From assembly GCA_963781705.1 (NCBI GenBank), contig CAWAGP010000010.1:124001-188000 (forward strand): 64,000 nucleotides of DNA, given 5' to 3'. Origin of the DNA: JALYGJ01 sp963781705. GTDB taxonomy: Bacteria > Chloroflexota > Limnocylindria > Limnocylindrales > CSP1-4. This document shows positions 16,282 through 24,304 of this stretch, piece after piece. Below the pieces are notes generated by a model. The model was given only the letters and a program-made list of their open reading frames with translations. It did no database searches and was not told the origin of the DNA. A program made the translations under genes and the position numbers. Each line of letters begins with the position of its first letter. Positions within the stretch are counted from its first letter, which is position 1.

Positions 16282-16304
16282 CCGAAACCGTTTCTAGCTT
16301 TCGG
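16282..16304. terminator. Small hairpin between convergent genes
   Basis: CCGAAA (16282-16287) and TTTCGG (16299-16304) with an 11-base loop, in the 269-base gap between the oxidoreductase and hpd stops. Weak stem; I see nothing else in this gap. Confidence 0.25.
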
Positions 16305-16363
16305 CGCACGCGCGGATTCGGCGGCGATGAGCGCGGCGCCTCGTCGTGCGTCGGCCGCGCCGG

Positions 16364-17533
16364 CTAGAGGTTGCCGCGCTTGGCCTGCTCGCGCTCGATC
16401 GCCTCGAAAAGCGCCTTGAAGTTGCCCACGCCAAAGCCGCGTGAGCCGTGGCGCTCGATGATCTCGAAGAAGAAGGTCGGCCGGTCCTGGATGGGCCGCG
16501 TGAAGATCTGCAGCAGGTAGCCCTCCTCGTCGCGGTCGGCCTCGATGCCCAGCTCCTCGAGCGTGTCCATGGGCACGCCCACGTCGCCCACGCGATCGGG
16601 CAGCGCGGCGTAGTACTCGTGCGGCATGCCCAGGAACTCCACCCCGTTGTCGCGCAGCTGGCGGACCGTGGCCACGATGTCCTCCGTGCGCAACGCGACG
16701 TGCTGCGTCCCTGAGTCGAGGTACCAGTCCAGGAACTCCTGGATCTGGCTCTTCTTCTTGCCCGTCGCCGGCTCGTTGATCGGAAACTTGATGCGGCCGT
16801 TGCCGTTGGTCATGACCTTGCTCATCAACGCCGAATAGTCGGTGTGGATGACCTTGTCGTCGTAGTGGATGAGCTGCGAGAAGCCGAATACGTCGCGGTA
16901 GTAGTCGACGTACTTGTTCATGTCGCCCAGCTCGACGTTGCCCACGCAGTGGTCGATCTCGAGCAGCGACAGGCCCTTCGCCGCCGCGGCCGGCTTCTTG
17001 ACCTTGCGATAGCCGGGCGCAAACGCGCCGTGGTAGTCGTTGCGGTCGATGAATGTGTGAATGACCTCGCCGTAGGTGCGCACGGCCGACTTGCGCAGCA
17101 CGCCATCGTCGCCGGCATCGATCTCGGTCGGCTCGAGCACGCTCGCCGCGCCGCGCTTGGTCGTCTCGCGCCAGGCCGATTCGACGTCATCGACGCTGAA
17201 CGCGATGTCCTTAACGCCGTCACCGTGGCGATGGACATGCTCGGCGATCTCGCCGTCGGGCGTGAGTGGCGCGGTCAGCACGAAGCGGATGTCGTTCTGG
17301 ACCATCACGTACGAGGCGCGATCACGCACCTTCGTCTCGAGGCCCGAGTACGCGACCGGCGTGAAGCCCCACAGGGCGCGGTAGTAGGCCGATGCCTGGC
17401 GGGCATTGCCGACCCAGAACTCGACGTAGTCGATGCCCTTGAGTGGCAGGAAGTCCTGTGCCTCGGCGTAGGCATCCTTGTTGATGTGCGCGCCGGCCTG
17501 GTTGGCGGCGCCGCGCGAGATGGTCTGCGTCAT
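16364..17533 (-). CDS. hpd: 4-hydroxyphenylpyruvate dioxygenase
   Basis: A 389-residue Fe(II) enzyme converting 4-hydroxyphenylpyruvate to homogentisate, feeding hmgA. It has two vicinal-oxygen-chelate halves; the iron ligands are His195 (LEIDHCVGN), His278 (GTQHVALRT) and Glu357 (FFFEIIER). The C-terminal GFGVGNFKALFEAIE gate helix is intact. The start ATG at 17533 has AGGAG about eight bases upstream, so unlike its pathway partners it seems to have a leader. The open frame continues to 18130 but only as antisense of the CvpA gene. Confidence 0.96.
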   Translation of the reverse strand: MTQTISRGAANQAGAHINKDAYAEAQDFLPLKGIDYVEFWVGNARQASAYYRALWGFTPVAYSGLETKVRDRASYVMVQNDIRFVLTAPLTPDGEIAEHVHRHGDGVKDIAFSVDDVESAWRETTKRGAASVLEPTEIDAGDDGVLRKSAVRTYGEVIHTFIDRNDYHGAFAPGYRKVKKPAAAAKGLSLLEIDHCVGNVELGDMNKYVDYYRDVFGFSQLIHYDDKVIHTDYSALMSKVMTNGNGRIKFPINEPATGKKKSQIQEFLDWYLDSGTQHVALRTEDIVATVRQLRDNGVEFLGMPHEYYAALPDRVGDVGVPMDTLEELGIEADRDEEGYLLQIFTRPIQDRPTFFFEIIERHGSRGFGVGNFKALFEAIEREQAKRGNL

Positions 17534-17608
17534 CGCGTACTCCTGCCGTGCGTGGGTTCGGCCGTCATGGTAGCCCTCGTTCTGCCATGATCGCGCCTGG
17601 AGGGGCCA

Positions 17609-18223
17609 ATGGACATCGTTCTGGTCGGGTTCATCGCCGGTCTTACTTTCGGCGGCTGGCGGACGGGTTTCCTGCACCGCCTGGCCGGCCTGGCCTTCAT
17701 GGCCATCGCCTTCGTGCTCGGTGCCTATCTGCGCGGGCCGTTCGGCGACCTGATCACGGGCTTCTTCCCCAACATTCCGTCTGACTACGGCAGCCTGCTC
17801 GGCTACGTCTTCGTCTTCCCGGTCGTGCTGGCCGTGCTGCACATCGCCACGTATCCGTTCCTGCACGGACGACGGCTGGGCAGCATGACCAAGACGGTCG
17901 ATCGCGGCCTGGGCGCGCTGCTCGGCTTCGCCGAGGCTGTGCTCATCCTGTCCGCCGTGGTGGTCATCCTGGATACTTACTTCACGGGCGGCCAGACCGC
18001 CGGCCACACGCCCGGCCTCAACTACATCACCTCGCTGACGGGGTCGTTCAACGGCTCGGTCACGGTTGGCCTGCTGCGCGACACGACGGTGCCGCTCGTG
18101 CTGGGCCTGCTTGGCCCGTTGCTGCCGCACGACATCTCATCGCTGGTACCCGGCGGCATGCCCGGCCTGCCCGGCATGCCCGGCGGCCCGGGCGGCCTGC
18201 CCGGCGTGCCGCACCTCCCCTGA
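17609..18223 (+). CDS. CvpA-family membrane protein with Gly-Pro-Met tail
   Basis: A 204-residue membrane protein with four predicted helices (~1-20, 25-45, 62-85, 100-125) in the order typical of the CvpA family, often linked to envelope homeostasis and protease scaffolds. The last ~30 residues form a collagen-like Gly-X-Pro stretch (GMPGLPGMPGGPGG and following), unusual for the family. The ATG at 17609 has a strong GGAGGGG three bases upstream. The stop overlaps a CTG that may start the histidine kinase. Divergent from hpd by 75 bases. Confidence 0.72.
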   Translation: MDIVLVGFIAGLTFGGWRTGFLHRLAGLAFMAIAFVLGAYLRGPFGDLITGFFPNIPSDYGSLLGYVFVFPVVLAVLHIATYPFLHGRRLGSMTKTVDRGLGALLGFAEAVLILSAVVVILDTYFTGGQTAGHTPGLNYITSLTGSFNGSVTVGLLRDTTVPLVLGLLGPLLPHDISSLVPGGMPGLPGMPGGPGGLPGVPHLP

Positions 18224-19497
18224 GCCGCGCGACACTGGCCGATCTTCCGCCTACGACCACCAGGCTGACCCGGCCGCATCCCGACCACCGGCGGCTGGAG
18301 GAGCTGGCTTTCCTGGCCGAGGTCGCCCGGCTGGTCAGTTCGGCGCGGACGTGGGACGAGCTGATGGGCACCATCGTCGATCGCGCCACGGCCGCCGCGC
18401 AGGCGGAGGTCTGCTCGCTCTACCTGATGGACCGCGACGGCACGGGCGTCACGCTGGCCGCCACCAACGGCCTAGATCCGGAGCAGATCGGCGTCGCCCG
18501 GCTGCAGCTCGGTGTCGGCATCACCGGCCGAGTCGCCCAGACGCGCCGTCCGACCACCAGTGTCAACGTGCTGCACGACCGCCGCTTCCACTGGATTCGC
18601 GGCGTGGACGAGCCCAAGTTCACTTCGATGTGCTCGGTGCCCTTGATCTGGAACGACCAGGTCGTCGGCGTGCTCAACGTGCAGACGGTGCGGCGCCGCC
18701 AGTTCACGCGGCGCGATGTCGGCTTTCTCGAGACGCTGGCGGCGCTGCTCGCCGGCACGGTCGAGCGCAACCGGCTGCAGGGCGAGGCCGAAGCACAGGT
18801 CGAGAGCCTGCGCGCGATCGACGAGGCGCGCGCCAAGCTGATCGCGATCGTGACGCACGCGCTGCGCACGCCGCTGGCCGTCGTGCGTGCCTATGTCGAG
18901 TTGCTCGGTGGCGCCGCGCAGCACTCCGACCTGGTGGCCGGCGCGGACGCCGCCGACTGGGAGCACAAGGCGCTCGAGCAGGTCGACCGGCTCGACCAGA
19001 CGATCGACTCGATCCTGGCCAGCCTGCGCGTGCTGCAGCTTGATCTGGGTCCGGTGTCGGCCATCGATCTGGCGCAGGTCGTCGACGAGACGGCCCGCGA
19101 GCTGGCGCCGCTCTTCCGCCGTCAGCGGCTGGTGGCGAGCTTTCTCGATCGGCCGCTGCGCGCTATCGCCTCAGCCGAGATGGTCAGCCGGCTGCTCGGT
19201 TACCTGCTCGAAAACGCGGCGCGCTACGCGCCGGCCGAGGGCCGCATCGACATCTACGGCTGGCGCCGCGGCGAGCGGGTCTTCCTGGCCATCACCGACG
19301 ATGGCCCGGGGATTCCCGCGGGCTGGCGCGAGCGGATATTCGAACCCTTCGTGCGGCTCGACGACTCACCACGCGGCGCCGGCATCGGGCTGTTCGCCGC
19401 ACGACACCTGGCGCGCTCGATGGCCGGTGACCTGCGCGCCGAAGACCGTGCACCAAAGGGCAGTCAGTTTGTACTCGAGTTGCCGGCCGGGCGCTGA
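18220..19497 (+). CDS. GAF-domain sensor histidine kinase (start uncertain, possibly CTG)
   Basis: A cytoplasmic kinase without membrane segments. Counting from the ATG at 18364 (377 residues), a GAF domain covers ~1-140, the H-box THALRTPL holds His165, the N-box is LLENAARYAP (~286) and G-boxes are DDGPGIPAG and GAGIGLFAARH (~345). The GAF domain needs about 35 more N-terminal residues than the ATG gives; the upstream frame encodes a good helix (RRLEELAFLAEVARLV) but contains no ATG, GTG or TTG. A CTG at 18220, overlapping the CvpA stop as CTGA, would give 425 residues. The H-box has Ala where a conserved acidic residue follows His. The kinase region is otherwise complete. Confidence 0.8.
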   Translation: MSRATLADLPPTTTRLTRPHPDHRRLEELAFLAEVARLVSSARTWDELMGTIVDRATAAAQAEVCSLYLMDRDGTGVTLAATNGLDPEQIGVARLQLGVGITGRVAQTRRPTTSVNVLHDRRFHWIRGVDEPKFTSMCSVPLIWNDQVVGVLNVQTVRRRQFTRRDVGFLETLAALLAGTVERNRLQGEAEAQVESLRAIDEARAKLIAIVTHALRTPLAVVRAYVELLGGAAQHSDLVAGADAADWEHKALEQVDRLDQTIDSILASLRVLQLDLGPVSAIDLAQVVDETARELAPLFRRQRLVASFLDRPLRAIASAEMVSRLLGYLLENAARYAPAEGRIDIYGWRRGERVFLAITDDGPGIPAGWRERIFEPFVRLDDSPRGAGIGLFAARHLARSMAGDLRAEDRAPKGSQFVLELPAGR

Positions 19498-19530
19498 CGG
19501 ACAACGCGCAGCGACCGGCTACAGCGAACG

Positions 19531-19620
19531 TCAGTGGCGCGGGATGTCGGGTCCGCGCCACCACTCGAAGGCGACGACGACCACGGCGAGGGAGAAGGCA
19601 ACGGCGACGACGGTAAGCAT
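19531..19620 (-). CDS. Possible 29-residue single-span membrane peptide
   Basis: ATG at 19618-19620 opens MLTVVAVAFSLAVVVV, a hydrophobic helix, followed by a short charged tail ending at a TGA. No clear ribosome site or -10 box is close. The composition is that of small membrane peptides, but so short a frame can arise by chance in GC-rich DNA. Confidence 0.3.
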   Translation of the reverse strand: MLTVVAVAFSLAVVVVAFEWWRGPDIPRH

Positions 19621-19666
19621 TCGCGGGACCGGCTCAACCGCTCACACGGCTGTTAGGTTCGCGCCG

Positions 19667-19927
19667 TCAGGCGGCGGCGGCGTCCTGTGCGGGGCCGAAA
19701 TGCGCGCTTGCCGAGATGAGCACGCGGCCCTCGTGATCGTGCAGGGCGTCGATGCACTGCGGCCGGCAGCCGCGCGCATCCTGACCGCCTGACATCGAGG
19801 AAAAGTGGCGGTAGGCGCCATCCTCGGCGCCGCTCAACGCGAGCAGCCGGCAACCGCATACCGCGCACGTGACCGGTCCGGACGAATCGTGCGTCGGCAG
19901 CTGCCTGCTCGTGGCGAAATCACTCAT
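19667..19927 (-). CDS. Small cysteine-rich protein, unknown function
   Basis: An 86-residue hydrophilic protein. CAVCGC (~20-25) and GCRPQC (~53-58) give a CxxC...CxxxC pattern that could bind zinc, and HFSSMSGGQDARGC is followed by DALHDHEG. I do not recognise the family. It is supported as a gene by TAGCCT six bases before the ATG on the minus strand. It is divergent from the MFS transporter gene. Confidence 0.55.
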   Translation of the reverse strand: MSDFATSRQLPTHDSSGPVTCAVCGCRLLALSGAEDGAYRHFSSMSGGQDARGCRPQCIDALHDHEGRVLISASAHFGPAQDAAAA

Positions 19928-19933
19928 GGAATG

Positions 19934-19939
19934 AGGCTA
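19934..19939 (-). promoter_or_regulatory. -10 box of the small cysteine-rich protein gene
   Basis: TAGCCT on the minus strand, six bases before the ATG at 19927. Confidence 0.35.
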
Positions 19940-20021
19940 GTGCCGGCCGAGCAGGGCATCAACGCCGCCGCGGTATCCGTTCGGTGGCGGGACGGTTGCA
20001 GCCGGCGGCCGTCAGCCGCTG

Positions 20022-20027
20022 TATCGT
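20022..20027 (+). promoter_or_regulatory. -10 box of the MFS transporter gene
   Basis: TATCGT seven bases before TTG 20035; decides the start in favour of this TTG over GTG 19984. Confidence 0.35.
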
Positions 20028-20034
20028 CGGCCGC

Positions 20035-21276
20035 TTGACCACCCGCCTGCGCGCCACTCTCTCGTTCCACGGCCGTGAACTGCCGCCGGCCTTCTGGTTC
20101 CTGTGGCTGGGCACGCTGGTCAATCGTCTGGGCGGTTTCGCGGTCCCGTTCCTGATGCTCTACCTGACCCAGCGTCTGGCGATCGCGCCGGCTACCGCGG
20201 CGCTGATGGTGTCGGTGCTCGGCGCCGGCTCATTCGTCTCGCAGCTCACCGGCGGTGAACTGGCGGATCGCTTCGGCCGCCGGCCGACCATGCTGCTCAG
20301 CTTCTTCGTTTCACCGATCGCGATGATCACGCTCGGCCTGGTGCACGAGGCGTGGCTGCTGGTGGCAGCCATGTTCGCGCTGGGGTTCTTCATGGATCTG
20401 TACCGGCCGGCGGTCAACGCCGCAGTCATCGACATGGTCCCGCCCGGCTTGCGGACGCGCGCCTTCGGCTATATCTACTGGGCCATCAACCTCGGCGCGG
20501 CGCTGGCTCCCATCGCCGCCGGCGTCATGGCCAACTACGACTACTTCCTGCTTTTCCTGGGGGATGCGCTGACCACTGCCCTGTTCGGCGTCATCGTCGT
20601 GCTTCGCCTGCCTGAATCACGGCCGGAGCACCAGCCTGGCGTGGCGCACGCCGGCCTGAGCCGGCGCTTGGGTCAGGTCGGTCGCGAGCCAGTCCTGCTG
20701 GTCTTCAGCCTGCTCGCGCTGCTGTGGGGGACCGTCTACTCACAGCACCTGGTGACCCTGCCGCTGGCGATGGCCGGCAGTGGCCTGCCGCCCAGCGACT
20801 ATGGCATTGCGATCGCGGTCAACGGTGTCCTGATCGTGCTCATCACGCTGCGCGCGACCCGTATCGTCGAGCGCTGGCCGCGATTCGGGGCGATGGCCGT
20901 CGCGTCGCTGCTGCTGGGGACCGGTTTCGGCCTGACCGCGCTGGCCGGTCCGCTCATCGCCTACGCCGCAACGGTCGCCGTCTGGACGATGGGCGAGATC
21001 ATCAGCGCGGCGGTCGCGCCGGCGATCATCGGTGACCTCTCGCCACCCCAACTGCGCGGTCTCTACCAGGGCATCTGGGGCTCCGCGTGGGGGCTGGCGT
21101 TCTTCATCGGCCCCGCCGTCGGCGGCTTCGTCTATGGGGTGTACGGCGGCCCGGTCCTTTGGGCCGGAACGTTCGTCATCGGCCTGGTGCTCGTTGCCGG
21201 CTACCTGCTGCTGTCGGTGCCCGCCGCCCGGCGCATGCATGCGGAGGCCGTCGAAACCACCGGCGAAACCACTTGA
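20035..21276 (+). CDS. Major facilitator superfamily transporter
   Basis: A 413-residue transporter with twelve predicted membrane helices. The loop 2-3 signature GGELADRFGRRPT (~78-90) marks the MFS, and FGYIYWAINLGAALAP lies in helix 5 as in drug/peptide-type exporters of the MDR-like group. The start is taken as TTG 20035, giving an N-terminus MTTRLRATLSFHGRELP before helix 1; GTG 19984 would add 17 residues. Substrate unknown. The gene ends one base before the convergent response-regulator stop. Confidence 0.85.
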   Translation: MTTRLRATLSFHGRELPPAFWFLWLGTLVNRLGGFAVPFLMLYLTQRLAIAPATAALMVSVLGAGSFVSQLTGGELADRFGRRPTMLLSFFVSPIAMITLGLVHEAWLLVAAMFALGFFMDLYRPAVNAAVIDMVPPGLRTRAFGYIYWAINLGAALAPIAAGVMANYDYFLLFLGDALTTALFGVIVVLRLPESRPEHQPGVAHAGLSRRLGQVGREPVLLVFSLLALLWGTVYSQHLVTLPLAMAGSGLPPSDYGIAIAVNGVLIVLITLRATRIVERWPRFGAMAVASLLLGTGFGLTALAGPLIAYAATVAVWTMGEIISAAVAPAIIGDLSPPQLRGLYQGIWGSAWGLAFFIGPAVGGFVYGVYGGPVLWAGTFVIGLVLVAGYLLLSVPAARRMHAEAVETTGETT

Positions 21277-21277
21277 G

Positions 21278-21988
21278 TCAGGGTACCGGCTGGCCCGGCA
21301 AGCGGTAACCGACGCCGCGCACGGAGATCGGCACTGGCGCGCCGAGCGCGTTGAGCTTCTCGCGCAGGCGGCCGAGATGCGGTTTCAGCCAGAGTGGGTC
21401 CGGGTCGCTCACGTCGGGCCAGCCGGCGGCCAGCAGGTCAGCATGGGACACGAGCTCGTCGAGCCGCTCGACGAGCGCCGCCAGCAATTCGAACTCGATC
21501 GCCGTTGCCCCGACCAGGTGGTCTTGCCAGCGGATCTCGTGACGCGGAGCGTCAAGATTCCAGCCCGAGTCGGCAAGCAGCGCAGTGTGCGACCGCGCAC
21601 TCCTTCCTCGGGCGTGCCGGCGCACGACGGCGTGGATGCGCGCGAGGAGCTCGGCCGAGGGCGCGCCCTTGCGCACGAAGTCGTCGGCGCCCAGGTCGAG
21701 CAGCTCGGCGGGCACGGACCGGTCACGCTCGCCCGACACGATCAGGATGGGCACGTCCGATGTGGCTCGCATGCTACGGCACACGTCGGCGCCGTCGAGT
21801 CCGGGCATGGCCAGGTCGAGCAGCACCGCGTCAAGATGCTCGCTGCGAAATCGGCGCATCGCCTCTTCACCGTCGTAGGCGGCGACTATGCGGTGGCCGG
21901 CCTTGCCCAGCACCGCGCCGAGCGCGCCGACCCACGCCGGCTCGTCGTCGACCACCAGCACGGTCAGGCCGCGCGGCACGTCAGCCAT
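21278..21988 (-). CDS. OmpR/PhoB-family response regulator
   Basis: A 236-residue two-component regulator. The receiver (~8-125) has acidic residues VVDDEP, phospho-acceptor in LLDLAMPG (~58), Ser in ILIVSGE and Lys in FVRKG. The winged-helix effector (~135-236) ends in ISVRGVGYRLPG, the PhoB hairpin. ATG at 21988 follows the FAH stop by two bases; a longer frame to 22015 overlaps it. No kinase is adjacent; the nearest is the GAF kinase at 18220. Co-transcription with a hydrolase and an EamA transporter is unusual. Confidence 0.88.
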   Translation of the reverse strand: MADVPRGLTVLVVDDEPAWVGALGAVLGKAGHRIVAAYDGEEAMRRFRSEHLDAVLLDLAMPGLDGADVCRSMRATSDVPILIVSGERDRSVPAELLDLGADDFVRKGAPSAELLARIHAVVRRHARGRSARSHTALLADSGWNLDAPRHEIRWQDHLVGATAIEFELLAALVERLDELVSHADLLAAGWPDVSDPDPLWLKPHLGRLREKLNALGAPVPISVRGVGYRLPGQPVP

Positions 21989-21990
21989 GG

Positions 21991-22896
21991 CTATCGGGCG
22001 CGCTCCTCGCGGCACACGTTGCGCAGGCGGCCGATGCGCTCGATGTCGATGACCAGCTCGTCCCCGTCGTGGAGCGTCCGCTGAGGGTGGCGGAACCAGC
22101 CCACCCCGGCCGGTGTGCCGGTCGCCAGGATGTCGCCCGGCTCGAGCGTGAACGCCTGGGAACAGAACGAGATCAACTCGGCGACGCCGAAGATCATCTC
22201 GGCCGTTGACGCGTCCTGCATCACCTCGCCGTTGACCAGGCTGCGCACACGCAGCCGCTGCGGATCACCGGCCTCGTCCGGGGTGACCAGCCAGGGACCC
22301 ATCGGGCAGAACGTGTCGAGTGACTTGGCGCGCACGAATTGGCGGTCGGCGTATTGCAGGTCGCGCGCGCTGACGTCGTTCAGGCAGGTGTAGCCGAGGA
22401 CGTGATCGAGTGCCTGCGCCGGGGCGACGCGCCGGCAGGAGCGGCCGATGATCACCGCGAGCTCGGCCTCGAGGTCGACTGCCTGCGTCAGCTGCGGGTC
22501 CCAGCGGATGTCGGCGTCCGGGCCGACCACCGCGGTGGTCAGCTTGGCGAACAACACCGGGTGGTCGGGTGGTTCGCGATTCTGCTCGGCCGCATGGCCG
22601 GCGTAGTTCACCCCCACCGCGACGATCTTGCCCGGCCGCGGAAGGGGAGCGAGTAGCTCGACCTCGTCCAGGGCCATGCTCAGAGCATTGATCGCCCGCT
22701 CGCTTGAGTCGGCCACGGCCGCTATCTGGCGCAGCTCGGCCGGCCCGCGGCGACACAACTCGGCCATCGTCGCGGGCAGCGACTCGTCGAGTGCCGCAAC
22801 GGCCACGACGCGCTCCCCGAAGACCAGGCCCAGCCGCGCTTCGCGACCCGTCTCGGCGGGCAGCGCAGTGATCGAGCGGAAGGAGGCAAGCTTCAT
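21991..22896 (-). CDS. Fumarylacetoacetate hydrolase family protein
   Basis: A 301-residue FAH-superfamily hydrolase/isomerase/decarboxylase. Key segments are VAVGVNYAGHAAEQN (~93-107), the metal glutamates in DLEAELAVIIG (~140-150), GYTCLNDVSARDLQ (~168) and GPWLVTPDEAG (~197). It is shorter than and distinct from the fumarylacetoacetase near hmgA, resembling the group acting on 2-hydroxyhepta-2,4-diene-1,7-dioate, fumarylpyruvate or acylpyruvates. Start ATG overlaps the EamA stop as ATGA. The substrate is not decided by the context. Confidence 0.85.
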   Translation of the reverse strand: MKLASFRSITALPAETGREARLGLVFGERVVAVAALDESLPATMAELCRRGPAELRQIAAVADSSERAINALSMALDEVELLAPLPRPGKIVAVGVNYAGHAAEQNREPPDHPVLFAKLTTAVVGPDADIRWDPQLTQAVDLEAELAVIIGRSCRRVAPAQALDHVLGYTCLNDVSARDLQYADRQFVRAKSLDTFCPMGPWLVTPDEAGDPQRLRVRSLVNGEVMQDASTAEMIFGVAELISFCSQAFTLEPGDILATGTPAGVGWFRHPQRTLHDGDELVIDIERIGRLRNVCREERAR

Positions 22897-23858
22897 TGCG
22901 GTTGCCGTGATTGTGCAACCAGCACGCCGATGATGACCAGCGCGCCACCGATCAGCTGGACCGGCGTCAACTGCTCGTGCAGCAGGATTGCGGCGAGGGT
23001 GATCGTGTACACGGGCTCGACCGTGCTGACCAGCGAAGCCTGCGCCGCACCGATCCGCCGCGCTCCGGCATAGAACGTCTGCAGCGCAATCGCAGTCGAG
23101 ACGATGCCCACTCCGAAGAGCGGCAGCCAGGCATCGCCGGGGATCTGGGCCGGCCATGCCGGATGACCCGTAGCGAGAACGATCAGCCACCAGGCAATCG
23201 CGGTGGCGCTGAGCATGATCGCGGCGGTCGGTGCCGCGTCCGGCGCCGAGGCCACAGCAGCCGTTTCCGACTCATGCGGCGGCACGTTGCCGGCACGTCC
23301 GTGGCTGGTCGACCGCTCGCCGGCCAGCCGGCCGGCGAGCACGATCCACACCGCATAGATGACCGGCGACGAGATCATCAGCAGCAGGCCGCCGATGGGC
23401 GGCGCCGTCGACTGATCGATGCCGCCGACCGCAAGCGCGACTCCGACCGTCGCTAGGCCCAGTGCACCCCACGCCCGGCGACCCTCGAGCCGCCGCCCGA
23501 AGCGGATCGTCATCACCGCCACCAGCGCCGGATAGATGTAGACGATCAGCGCCGCGAGGGAAGCCGAAACCGTCTCGAGTCCGGCGAAGTAAGTCCCGCT
23601 GTTGCCGACGAAGAAGAAGCCGAGCAGGACCAGCAGGAGCACGCGCCGGCGCGGCAGCAGGCGCAACGCGCGGCGCTGGCCGGGCCACAGGAGCAGCCAC
23701 GCCCACGAGGCCAGTGCGGCGAACAGGAAGCGCCAGGCGAGCAGGGTCAGCCAGTCCACGCCGGCTCCGTAGGCGGGCTTGGCGAACAGCGGCCCCGAGC
23801 CGTAGCCGCAGGCGGAGATGACGACCAGCAGAATGCCCAGCGCGCGCTGGCGGGTCAT
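22893..23858 (-). CDS. EamA/DMT-superfamily transporter
   Basis: A 321-residue ten-helix transporter of the drug/metabolite family, built of two EamA repeats (~8-145 and ~185-315). Typical residues include SACGYGSGPLFAKPA near the start and TIEPVYTITLAAILLHEQLTP-like residues (here SLVSTVEPVYTITLA) in repeat two. An insert of ~45 polar residues lies between the repeats (~175-215). It heads a three-gene leftward operon. Substrate unknown; export of a metabolite is likely. Confidence 0.85.
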   Translation of the reverse strand: MTRQRALGILLVVISACGYGSGPLFAKPAYGAGVDWLTLLAWRFLFAALASWAWLLLWPGQRRALRLLPRRRVLLLVLLGFFFVGNSGTYFAGLETVSASLAALIVYIYPALVAVMTIRFGRRLEGRRAWGALGLATVGVALAVGGIDQSTAPPIGGLLLMISSPVIYAVWIVLAGRLAGERSTSHGRAGNVPPHESETAAVASAPDAAPTAAIMLSATAIAWWLIVLATGHPAWPAQIPGDAWLPLFGVGIVSTAIALQTFYAGARRIGAAQASLVSTVEPVYTITLAAILLHEQLTPVQLIGGALVIIGVLVAQSRQPQ

Positions 23859-23896
23859 CGGTGGGCGTCCTCGGGCATGCCGGCCGATGCTATCGG

Positions 23897-23902
23897 TAGA
23901 CT
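23897..23902 (+). promoter_or_regulatory. -10 box of the receiver-like/M24 operon
   Basis: TAGACT nine bases before GTG 23912. Confidence 0.4.
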
Positions 23903-23911
23903 GGCTGCACA

Positions 23912-24304
23912 GTGGCAGCTCCCGCTACGCCGTCAAGCCCATCAGAGCAGGCGACCGTCGTCGTGCTGGCGGATGATCTGATCTGGGCATCGCGACTGGT
24001 CGCGGCCGTGCGCCGGGCCGGCGCCGAGCCGGTCGCGTGCAGCACGGAAGCGACTTTTGCCGCTGCGGTGGCGTCCGGCGGCGGAACGGCCATCGTCGAC
24101 CTTGCCGGCCGCTCGTACGACGGCATCGCGCAGGTCGGCCGCGCGGCGGCGGCCGGTCACGTGGTGCTGGCCGTCGCGCAGCACGACGATCTCGATCTGC
24201 GCCGCCGCGCGCTCGCTGCCGGAGCGCGTCGCGTCTTGTCTTACAACAAGCTGTTCACCGCCGGCCAGCAGGTTGTGGCGGCGCTGCTGGACGGCGACCT
24301 GTGA
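23912..24304 (+). CDS. Receiver-like (pseudo-receiver) protein
   Basis: A 130-residue single-domain protein with the alternating strand-helix pattern of response-regulator receivers: ATVVVLADDLIWASRLV, then AIVDLAG, VVLAVAQHDD and VLSYNKLF. A central Asp and a terminal Lys are present, but the family consensus around the phosphorylation site is degraded, so it may be a pseudo-receiver. Start is GTG 23912. It overlaps the peptidase gene by GTGA and must be co-translated with it. Confidence 0.6.
   Translation: MAAPATPSSPSEQATVVVLADDLIWASRLVAAVRRAGAEPVACSTEATFAAAVASGGGTAIVDLAGRSYDGIAQVGRAAAAGHVVLAVAQHDDLDLRRRALAAGARRVLSYNKLFTAGQQVVAALLDGDL

Noticed and set aside
16095..16363. Possible small RNA in the gap between the oxidoreductase and hpd genes
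   Set aside because: Only one weak six-base stem is visible and nothing else supports a transcript.
17534..18130. Long N-terminal extension of hpd
   Set aside because: It is antisense to the CvpA gene and unlike any dioxygenase; the ATG at 17533 has a good ribosome site.
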